Shown here: one piece after another, positions 1-4,895 of the stretch
Layout of the letters: each line of letters starts with the position of its first letter
How positions within the stretch are numbered: the stretch's first letter is position 1
Source: an uncultured Atopobiaceae bacterium
GTDB taxonomy: Bacteria; Actinomycetota; Coriobacteriia; Coriobacteriales; Atopobiaceae
Direction: 5' to 3'
DNA: 5,911 bases
Assembly (NCBI GenBank): GCA_947303905.1
Contig: CAMYZR010000110.1
Location: forward strand, 1-5,911
Position numbers and translations under genes: made by a program
The notes under the pieces: model-generated
The model's input: the letters and a program-made list of their open reading frames with translations, nothing else
Told to the model about the DNA's origin: nothing
Database searches by the model: none

Positions 1-660
1 GTAGGTGCTTATCCGCCAGTCGGGGAAGGCTGCGCTCACCTCGCGCGCGATCGTGGGCAGTCCCGCATGCGAGCAGCTGCTGAAGACGGCGAGGGTCCGC
101 TCGGCCTCGTCGAGCTCGAAGACCAGACTCATCTCGTGGGCAAAGTCGTCGCCCCGCCACTCGCCGTCCACGCGCCGGAGCATGCCCGCGCCAAGGCCCT
201 GTTCGGCAAGGTCGGGCGTGTTGTGCGGCACAAGGTGCACGCCGGGAGCGATGGTGACGACCCCTGCCGTCGGCACCCTGGCAAGACGGTCGTGGTAGCG
301 CTCGAGCAGGCCCCTGCCGATGCCGATGTAATGGGCTTCGGCCGTGCCTCCCTTGGTTGACCAGCAGTTCTCATGGCACGCCTCGCTCAGGTAGAGCCGA
401 GCGCGCTCGTTGCGCGCGAAGAATGCCGGCATGCCATCGGCATGGTCGTAGTGAGCGTGCGAGAGCACGGCAAACTCCACACGACCGAGGTCACAACCCA
501 GCAATTCGGCGTTTTGCGCGAACAGATCGGATTGACCAAAGTCCAGCAGAACGTCGACGCCCCCGTAACGCACGTGGACAGAGAGCCCATGCTCGCTTCC
601 GAGCCCCTCGATTGGGGTGTTTTCCACCAAGACGGTGGCGATGAGCTCGCGTGAAACCAT
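1..660 (-). CDS. MBL-fold metallo-hydrolase, COG1237-like (3' end outside window)
   Basis: The first 220 residues of a metallo-beta-lactamase-fold protein are visible; the reading frame is open to the left edge. The metal-binding signature H68-A-H70-Y-D72-H73 is intact, preceded by D40-F-G and followed by D75-G-M. A later S-C-S-H198-A-G motif matches the third metal-ligand region of the COG1237 group, which is related to the archaeal dihydropterin-linked ribofuranosylaminobenzene phosphate synthases; bacterial members have no firmly established substrate. Family members are usually about 250-280 residues, so perhaps 30-60 residues are missing. The ATG at 660 has GGAGG only 3 bases upstream, and the N-terminus ATVLVENT fits the family start. 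An in-frame GTG at 690 is an alternative, with two stop codons just upstream of it. The gene follows the nitroreductase by 84 bases and is probably the last visible member of a cutC-led operon. The fold is certain; the function is not known. Confidence 0.9.
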   Translation of the reverse strand, partial: MVSRELIATVLVENTPIEGLGSEHGLSVHVRYGGVDVLLDFGQSDLFAQNAELLGCDLGRVEFAVLSHAHYDHADGMPAFFARNERARLYLSEACHENCWSTKGGTAEAHYIGIGRGLLERYHDRLARVPTAGVVTIAPGVHLVPHNTPDLAEQGLGAGMLRRVDGEWRGDDFAHEMSLVFELDEAERTLAVFSSCSHAGLPTIAREVSAAFPDWRISTY

Positions 661-744
661 GCTCCTCCAACCAGCTGGAATCGTTGACACTGACAATGCC
701 TCTCTTGGCAAAGTCTACTACCGCAGCGACCGTCTCATGTGCGC

Positions 745-1266
745 CTAGAGCACGCTGACCGTCTCCTCGAGCTCCTTGCGCGGGGTGTGAGGCTTGGCCA
801 GGACGGCCTGCGTGGGATACCCCAGCACCAAGAAGCAAACCGGATGGATGTGGTCGGGCAGCTCGAAGACCTCGGATGCCTTGGGGGCATTGAAGCCGCG
901 GACCCACAGCGTCCCCACGCCGAGGTCGGTCGCCTCCATCATCATCGAGGTGGTGACGATGGCTGCGTCCACCTCACCTCCGTCGTAGTCGGGCTCGCCG
1001 AAGTTCTCGCCCTTCCAGCTCTCATTGGAGTCGTAGCACACGAGCAACGCCGTCGTGGCGTTGTGCATCATCCTGCCCACCACCTCGCGCGCCTTGTCCA
1101 TGGCCTCGACGCTCCTGAGCACGTAGATGACCTGCGGTTGCTTGTTGGCGGCAGTGGGGGAGACGCGCCCGGCCTCAAGGATGAGGTCGATCTTCTCTTG
1201 CTCGACGGGACGGTCCTCGAAGGTCCGTACCGAGCGACGGGTGTGGCAGAGGTCGATGAAGCTCAC
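745..1266 (-). CDS. Nitroreductase-family flavoprotein
   Basis: A 173-residue FMN-dependent nitroreductase-like oxidoreductase. Family features are the N-terminal R10-R-S-V-R-T-F motif that contacts the FMN phosphate, the S36-P-T-A-A-N-K-Q-P44 flavin-binding segment, and the helix D100-A-A-I-V-T-T-S-M-M-M-E-A-T-D-L-G-V-G-T-L with the family's LG-GT pattern. These enzymes reduce nitro compounds, quinones or other electrophiles with NAD(P)H in the cytoplasm; the natural substrate cannot be read from sequence. I chose the GTG at 1266 because AGAAGGAGG lies 5 bases before it. The frame also has an ATG at 1293, which lacks a good ribosome binding site and would add nine residues ahead of the usual family N-terminus. 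The gene starts 43 bases after cutC stops and probably shares its transcript. The length is short but normal for the compact nitroreductase subgroup. Confidence 0.92.
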   Translation of the reverse strand: MSFIDLCHTRRSVRTFEDRPVEQEKIDLILEAGRVSPTAANKQPQVIYVLRSVEAMDKAREVVGRMMHNATTALLVCYDSNESWKGENFGEPDYDGGEVDAAIVTTSMMMEATDLGVGTLWVRGFNAPKASEVFELPDHIHPVCFLVLGYPTQAVLAKPHTPRKELEETVSVL

Positions 1267-1271
1267 GGTGT

Positions 1272-1280
1272 CCTCCTTCT
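1272..1280 (-). promoter_or_regulatory. Ribosome binding site that decides the nitroreductase start
   Basis: On the minus strand this reads AGAAGGAGG, a near-perfect Shine-Dalgarno, with 5 bases to the GTG at 1266. It lies downstream of the ATG at 1293, so it can only serve the GTG. Confidence 0.75.
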
Positions 1281-1301
1281 GATGGGTGGTCATGCTTCTG
1301 G

Positions 1302-1319
1302 GAGAATGGTTACCATCTC
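1302..1319. repeat. Short dyad over the cutC stop codon
   Basis: GAGAATGGTTACCATCTC has arms ATGGT and ACCAT around a central T, extended by GAG and CTC with one unpaired base. It overlaps the cutC TAA stop (1310-1312) and ends 22 bases before the nitroreductase ribosome binding site. No T-run follows on the minus strand, so it is not an intrinsic terminator. It might be a small intercistronic hairpin or an operator, or it might be chance. Confidence 0.3.
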
Positions 1320-1993
1320 ACGATCTTGGTTCCGTGCAGCTCGCGGACGCCGAGCAGGCTGGCCACGTGCTCGGCGTTCTGCCAGGTGATGCCGCCGCCA
1401 GGCAGGATGGTAAGCCTTCCGTGCGCATGGCCTACAAGCTCGTGGAGATGGTCGATGTTGTCGAGGATGGGTGTTCCGGCACGCCCTCCGTGCGTGAGCA
1501 CGCGTTCGACGCCCAGCGTCGCAAGCTCGTCGATCGCCTGCAGCTGCGTCTCTGCGTCCAGTTCGTCAAAGGCCATATGGAAGGTGATTGCCACAGGTGG
1601 TGTCCCAGCGGCGCATCCCGTGCCCGGGCCCTTCGCGCCGTCCGTCAGCCGTCTCACGGCCTCGCCGTCGAGTGCGATTCGTCCGCCCTTCTCGCGCAGG
1701 CATCCGAACACCACGCCTGTGACGCCGAGCTGCCTTGCCAAGGAGAGGTGATCAAGCATGCTTTGGAGCTCTGCCTCTTGGTAGATGAAGTCGCCCCCGC
1801 GCGGTCTGACCATGGCCATGACGCCCACGTCGTGCTCGCGAGCGAAGGCCACGGCGGCCTTGATGACCCCATACGAGGGCGAGGTCCCACCAACCGCGAG
1901 GTTGTCGCAGAGTTCGATGCGCCGCGCGCCTGCCTTGACGGCTGCCTGTACGTGGGTCATGTTCTCGGCGCAAAACTCCCTCAGCAGGTCCAT
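1310..1993 (-). CDS. cutC: CutC family protein (TIM barrel)
   Basis: A 227-residue CutC family protein. The family blocks appear in order: R25-I-E-L-C-D-N-L with G35-G-T-S-P-S-Y-G, the hallmark M61-V-R-P-R-G-G-D-F69, G93-V-V-F-G-C-L, T137-F-H-M-A-F-D143, the L-T-H-G-G strand and the I-L-P-G-G-G-I-T strand near the end. The protein is a cytoplasmic TIM barrel. It was named for copper homeostasis in E. coli, but later work questioned that role, so the biochemical function is unsettled. I start it at the ATG at 1993, which has GAGAGGAG with a 5-base spacer; the GTG two codons upstream would overlap its own Shine-Dalgarno. A glycine/alanine/proline-rich stretch at about residues 118-133 is longer than in E. 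coli CutC. It is the first gene of the leftward operon and is divergent from the phospho-glucosidase gene. Confidence 0.95.
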   Translation of the reverse strand: MDLLREFCAENMTHVQAAVKAGARRIELCDNLAVGGTSPSYGVIKAAVAFAREHDVGVMAMVRPRGGDFIYQEAELQSMLDHLSLARQLGVTGVVFGCLREKGGRIALDGEAVRRLTDGAKGPGTGCAAGTPPVAITFHMAFDELDAETQLQAIDELATLGVERVLTHGGRAGTPILDNIDHLHELVGHAHGRLTILPGGGITWQNAEHVASLLGVRELHGTKIVRW

Positions 1994-2011
1994 GGCCACT
2001 CCTCTCCATGG
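1990..2011 (-). promoter_or_regulatory. cutC ribosome binding site between two CCATGG palindromes
   Basis: CCATGG occurs at 1990-1995, containing the chosen cutC ATG, and again at 2006-2011, with the Shine-Dalgarno GAGAGGAG between them. In the mRNA the two palindromes could pair to give a 6-bp stem with a 10-nt loop that shows the Shine-Dalgarno but buries the start codon. The sequence is directly visible; any effect on translation is inference. Confidence 0.35.
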
Positions 2012-2042
2012 AGCCTATCTTACGCGATGCCATGCATGCGAC

Positions 2043-2060
2043 CCTGACGACTCAGTCAGG
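2043..2060. repeat. Perfect 6-bp inverted repeat CCTGAC-N6-GTCAGG in the divergent intergenic region
   Basis: The arms CCTGAC (2043-2048) and GTCAGG (2055-2060) are perfectly complementary around GACTCA. The dyad lies between cutC and the phospho-glucosidase gene, upstream of both starts and 28 bases before the extended -10 candidate. Its size and position would suit an operator for a dimeric regulator. No T-run is present, so it is not a terminator. Confidence 0.35.
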
Positions 2061-2084
2061 ATGCGACGGAGCGATGCCTGTTTT

Positions 2085-2093
2085 TGGCATAAT
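2085..2093 (+). promoter_or_regulatory. Candidate extended -10 promoter for the phospho-glucosidase gene
   Basis: TGGCATAAT contains an extended -10 (TG-n) followed by CATAAT, five of six matches to TATAAT. No good -35 lies 16-18 bases upstream, which extended -10 promoters can tolerate. Transcription would start near 2100 and leave an untranslated leader of about 100 bases. The rest of the 204-base divergent region (1994-2197) shows no gene, no BglG-type antiterminator target that I can recognise, and no clear cutC promoter. Confidence 0.3.
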
Positions 2094-2181
2094 CTGACCG
2101 CCTTTTGCCGATAGAACTGCATTGCCTTGTGCAAAGCCTCTCGCGGTTACCGAAAATAGGCTCATGGCACACTGTCTGGGT

Positions 2182-2190
2182 AGGGGAGGG
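2182..2190 (+). promoter_or_regulatory. Ribosome binding site fixing the phospho-glucosidase start
   Basis: AGGGGAGGG sits 7 bases before the ATG at 2198. The frame is open upstream to a TTG at 2105, but this site and the family N-terminus (FPKDFLWGGA) both support the ATG at 2198. Confidence 0.75.
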
Positions 2191-2197
2191 TATAGCT

Positions 2198-3655
2198 ATG
2201 TCTCATTTTCCAAAGGACTTCCTGTGGGGCGGCGCCGTTGCGGCGCACCAGCTTGAGGGTGGCTGGAACAAGGGCGGAAAGGGCCCGTCGATCGCGGACG
2301 TGATGACGGCTGGCGGTAATGGTATTCCGCGCCGCATCACCGATGGCGTCATCGAGGGCGAGAACTACCCCAATCACGACGCAATCGATTTCTACACGCA
2401 CTATCGCGAGGACATCGCGCTGTTTGGCGAGATGGGCTTCAAGGCCTTCCGTACCTCCATCGCGTGGACGCGCATCTTCCCCAACGGCGACGATGCCGAG
2501 CCCAACGAGGAGGGCCTGGCCTTCTACGACGACATGTTCGACGCCTGCCACGAGTACGGCATCGAGCCGGTCATCACGCTGCAGCACTTTGAGATGCCCT
2601 ATCACCTGGCCACCGAGTACAACGGCTTTGCTGACAAGCGCTGCATCGACTTCTTCGAGCGCTTTGCCCGCGTGTGCTTCGAGCGCTACAAGGGCAAGGT
2701 CAAGTATTGGATGACTTTCAACGAGATCAACAACCAGTCCGCCGCCCCCATTGCGCACCACATGCTGCAGGAGGGCGCCGTGCTGGACATTGGTGACTGC
2801 CCCGAGCAGCTCATGTATCAGGCTTCTGTCAACGAGCTCATCGCCAGCGCAAAGGCTGTCAAGGCGTGCCACGAGATCGATCCGGACGCCATGATCGGCT
2901 GCATGATCGCCTTCTGCCCGCTCTATGCGGCCACCTGCAATCCCAAGGACCAGATGGAGAAGACCTGGGCCGACCACAAGCGCTACTGGTATGCCGACGT
3001 GCACGCCAAGGGCCGCATCCCGCAGTACATGTTCCGCTACTGGGAGCGCATGGGCTTCGACATCGATGTCTCCGACGAGGAGATCGAAGTGCTCAAGCAC
3101 GGCATCGTGGACTACATCGGCTTCTCGTACTACATGAGCTTCGCCGTGGCCGCGCGCGACGACAACCCCGACTTCAACTTCTACGAGGCGGGCATCCCGG
3201 GCCTGGAGAGCGTGGCCAACGACCTGGTGCCCAACGAGTACCTCAAGCTCACCGATTGGGGTTGGCCGATCGACCCGGTGGGCCTGCGCTATGCCCTTAA
3301 CTGGTTCACCGAGCGCTATGACCAGCCGCTCATGATCGTGGAGAACGGCTTTGGCGCGTACGACAAGGTGGGCGAGGACGGCGTGGTGGACGACTCCTAC
3401 CGCATCGACTACCTGCGCGAGCACATCCGCTGCATGATCGATGCCGTGGAGAAGGACGGCGTCGACCTGCTGGGCTACACCATGTGGGCGCCAATCGACA
3501 TCGTCTCCGCCTCCTCTGGCGAGATGGACAAGCGCTATGGCTTCATCTATGTGGACAAGAACAACGCCGGCGAGGGCACCCTGGCCCGCAGCCGCAAGAA
3601 GAGCTTCTACTGGTACAAGCAGGTCATCGCCAGCAATGGAGCTGACCTCGGATAA
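2198..3655 (+). CDS. 6-phospho-beta-glucosidase, glycoside hydrolase family 1 (AscB/BglA type)
   Basis: A 485-residue cytoplasmic GH1 enzyme that would hydrolyse PTS-imported aryl-beta-glucoside or cellobiose 6-phosphates to glucose 6-phosphate and an aglycone or glucose. The N-terminal F8-L-W-G-G-A block with Q18 is followed by H130-F-E-M-P, the acid/base T-F-N175-E176-I-N, and the nucleophile I-V-E382-N-G. W430 lies in the glycone pocket. The segment S437-A-S-S-G-E-M-D-K445-R-Y447 is the phosphate-binding signature of 6-phospho-glycosidases, replacing the E-W pair of plain beta-glucosidases. The C-terminus (KKSFYWYKQVIASNG) closely resembles E. coli AscB as I recall it. Length is normal and all catalytic residues are present. 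Codons are strongly biased to G or C in the third position, which suggests good expression. The gene appears to be a single-gene unit: promoter candidate upstream, strong terminator downstream, no PTS gene beside it. Exact sugar preference is not readable. Confidence 0.96.
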   Translation: MSHFPKDFLWGGAVAAHQLEGGWNKGGKGPSIADVMTAGGNGIPRRITDGVIEGENYPNHDAIDFYTHYREDIALFGEMGFKAFRTSIAWTRIFPNGDDAEPNEEGLAFYDDMFDACHEYGIEPVITLQHFEMPYHLATEYNGFADKRCIDFFERFARVCFERYKGKVKYWMTFNEINNQSAAPIAHHMLQEGAVLDIGDCPEQLMYQASVNELIASAKAVKACHEIDPDAMIGCMIAFCPLYAATCNPKDQMEKTWADHKRYWYADVHAKGRIPQYMFRYWERMGFDIDVSDEEIEVLKHGIVDYIGFSYYMSFAVAARDDNPDFNFYEAGIPGLESVANDLVPNEYLKLTDWGWPIDPVGLRYALNWFTERYDQPLMIVENGFGAYDKVGEDGVVDDSYRIDYLREHIRCMIDAVEKDGVDLLGYTMWAPIDIVSASSGEMDKRYGFIYVDKNNAGEGTLARSRKKSFYWYKQVIASNGADLG

Positions 3656-3663
3656 CCATTTCG

Positions 3664-3681
3664 GCCTGCGGTGACGCAGGC
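3664..3681 (+). repeat. 7-bp hairpin with GTGA tetraloop just after the phospho-glucosidase stop
   Basis: GCCTGCG (3664-3670) and CGCAGGC (3675-3681) are perfectly complementary around GTGA, which in RNA is a GNRA-class tetraloop. It begins 8 bases after the stop codon. No T-run follows, so by itself it is not a terminator; it could stabilise the 3' end of the message. Confidence 0.5.
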
Positions 3682-3711
3682 ACCAGCCCATCGGGGGAGG
3701 GGCACCGGAAA

Positions 3712-3759
3712 GAACCGGCCTCCTGGTGCGCATGGCGTGCCAGGAGGCCGGCTCGTTTT
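3712..3759 (+). terminator. Rho-independent terminator of the phospho-glucosidase gene
   Basis: A perfect 12-bp stem, CCGGCCTCCTGG (3715-3726) with CCAGGAGGCCGG (3740-3751), extends inward by about five more pairs, two of them G-U, to a 3-base loop. It is followed at once by CTCGTTTT. The stem is very GC-rich and the T-run is short but adequate. It lies 60 bases past the stop codon and separates this gene from the LysR gene. Confidence 0.85.
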
Positions 3760-3843
3760 CTGAGGCAGCAAGGGCCATCCTGCCCCGCCCTTGGTCCCTT
3801 TGCTTGTACGCGCGGCACTTGTCTATTCAACAAGCAGATACAA

Positions 3844-3863
3844 TTAGCTCGAACTTATGCTAA
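3844..3863. promoter_or_regulatory. Candidate LysR-type operator, TTAGC-N10-GCTAA
   Basis: TTAGC (3844-3848) and GCTAA (3859-3863) form a perfect 5-bp inverted repeat about 30 bases before the LysR start, in an AT-rich stretch that stands out from the GC-rich surroundings. LysR regulators often bind interrupted dyads in their own promoter. I could not find a well-spaced -35/-10 pair here: TACAAT at 3839-3844 has only a 14-base spacer from TTGTCT at 3819-3824. No coding potential is visible in the remainder of 3760-3894. Confidence 0.4.
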
Positions 3864-3894
3864 AAGTGACTCAATAACTAGGGGAAGGGGTCAC

Positions 3895-4791
3895 ATGGAT
3901 ACCAATCGCTGCCGCGAGTTTGTGGTGCTGGCGCAGACCTGCAACTACCTGCAGGCGGCCGAGCAGCTGTTTATCTCGCAGTCGTCGTTGTCCAAGCACA
4001 TCAAGTCGCTTGAGCGTGAGCTGGGGGTGGAGCTCTTCAACCGCACCACGCGACGCGTGCAGCTCACCCAGCAGGGAAGGACCTTCTTGCCCTTCGCTCG
4101 GAAGCTGGCATCGACGGCTCATGACGCCGAGGTCGCGCTCAGTCACGTCGACGACAACAATAGGCGTGTGCTTGAGGTTGGCTCCATTCCCGTGATGGTG
4201 CCCTATGGCATCACCGAGCTGCTTCATCGCTATGAGGCAGAGCATCGGGGCGTACGCCTGCGTATTACCGAGGGGGAGGCTGACCAGCTCAAGGACCTGC
4301 TTCGTCGGCGCAAGCTCGAGGCGGCCTTCATCCGCGAGTGGGACGGGGACGTTGCCAACGACTCAGGCGATGAGGAGTTCACAACCGTTCCGTTTGTCGA
4401 TGACCAGCTTGCCGCCGTGCTGCCGGCAGGCCATCCACTCGCCTCGCGTGCGAGCGTCAGGCTGTCTGACCTGGCAAACGAGGAGTTTCTGCTGCTGCCC
4501 GAGGGTACGGTGATGAACTCCCTCATCACAGACGCATGCGCGGCAGAGGGCTTCGTGCCAGAGGTTCGCTATCGCGGTACGCGCGCGGAAAACATCATCG
4601 ACTTGGTGGGGAGAGGCATGGGCGTGAGCCTGCTCATGCGCACGCCGGCCGCCTATCTCACCCGCTCGGCAGTCTCGATCGTCGACCTGGAGCAACCGAT
4701 CGTCACCAAGATCAAGCTCTATCGCCTGCGCGACCGCGAACCCAGCAGGGAGATGCAGGAATTCCTCGAGTATCTTCCCCTGGCGACATAG
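3895..4791 (+). CDS. LysR-type transcriptional regulator
   Basis: A 298-residue LysR-family regulator of standard length. Residues about 5-62 are the winged helix-turn-helix: F9-V-V-L-A, Y18-L-Q-A-A-E-Q-L-F-I-S-Q-S-S-L-S-K-H-I as the HTH proper with its recognition helix, then L39-E-R-E-L-G-V-E-L-F-N-R and L57-T-Q-Q-G. A linker helix leads to a periplasmic-binding-like effector domain from about residue 90 to the end. The effector is unknown. The ATG follows AGGGGAAGGGG with a 4-base gap. A 5-bp repeat, GTGAC (3866-3870) and GTCAC (3890-3894), brackets this ribosome binding site. The gene is separated from the upstream glycosidase by a terminator and lies 104 bases before the amidohydrolase-like gene on the same strand, so that gene and itself are the most likely targets. 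This is inferred from position. Confidence 0.95.
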   Translation: MDTNRCREFVVLAQTCNYLQAAEQLFISQSSLSKHIKSLERELGVELFNRTTRRVQLTQQGRTFLPFARKLASTAHDAEVALSHVDDNNRRVLEVGSIPVMVPYGITELLHRYEAEHRGVRLRITEGEADQLKDLLRRRKLEAAFIREWDGDVANDSGDEEFTTVPFVDDQLAAVLPAGHPLASRASVRLSDLANEEFLLLPEGTVMNSLITDACAAEGFVPEVRYRGTRAENIIDLVGRGMGVSLLMRTPAAYLTRSAVSIVDLEQPIVTKIKLYRLRDREPSREMQEFLEYLPLAT

Positions 4792-4829
4792 GTGTTTCCG
4801 CAAGGGAATAAAACTAATGCCAAATAGAA

Positions 4830-4858
4830 TTGTAGTGGAATAAGTGGCCTCCTACCAT
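4830..4858 (+). promoter_or_regulatory. Candidate promoter for the amidohydrolase-like gene
   Basis: TTGTAG (4830-4835) and TACCAT (4853-4858) are separated by exactly 17 bases and match the consensus hexamers at three and four positions. Transcription would start near 4864-4866. A second -10-like TAGAAT at 4825-4830 is a better hexamer but has no partner -35. The strength is modest, as expected of a promoter needing an activator such as LysR. Confidence 0.35.
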
Positions 4859-4890
4859 GATATCGAGATAGATGAGATCTGATAGGAGGC
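4847..4890 (+). promoter_or_regulatory. Inverted repeat overlapping the amidohydrolase ribosome binding site
   Basis: GCCTCCTA (4847-4854) is perfectly complementary to TAGGAGGC (4883-4890), and the match continues to GTG/CAC outside with one bulged G. The right arm contains the whole Shine-Dalgarno AGGAGG (4884-4889), so an RNA carrying both arms could hide it. The 28-base interior holds two 6-bp palindromes, GATATC (4859-4864) and AGATCT (4875-4880). It may act as RNA (ribosome binding site masking) or as DNA (operator of the adjacent LysR protein). Confidence 0.5.
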
Positions 4891-4895
4891 ACGTG

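Noticed and set aside
491..907. Minus-strand 138-codon open frame bridging the nitroreductase and MBL genes
   Set aside because: It overlaps both recognised genes in a different frame and looks like an Arg/Gly/Ala-rich shadow; only the short spacer part looks faintly protein-like.
1997..1999. GTG as the cutC start
   Set aside because: It directly overlaps the Shine-Dalgarno GAGAGGAG; the ATG at 1993 has correct spacing.
739..2047. Plus-strand frames of 216 and 253 codons opposite the nitroreductase and cutC genes
   Set aside because: They mirror genes with clear family motifs on the minus strand and show no recognisable domain or ribosome binding site.
2105..2197. TTG-initiated 31-residue N-terminal extension of the phospho-glucosidase
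   Set aside because: No ribosome binding site at 2105, and it is not part of the GH1 N-terminus; the ATG at 2198 has an excellent site.
2162..3778. A 538-codon open frame on the minus strand opposite the phospho-glucosidase gene
   Set aside because: The sense gene has all GH1 motifs. The antisense frame is long only because the GC-biased codons avoid TTA, CTA and TCA. Its translation is a low-complexity Val/His/Ala/Leu-rich shadow with no family motif.
4792..4820. Possible terminator after lysR (TTCC-GCAAG-GGAA)
   Set aside because: The stem is only four base pairs and has no T-run after it; not supportable as an intrinsic terminator.
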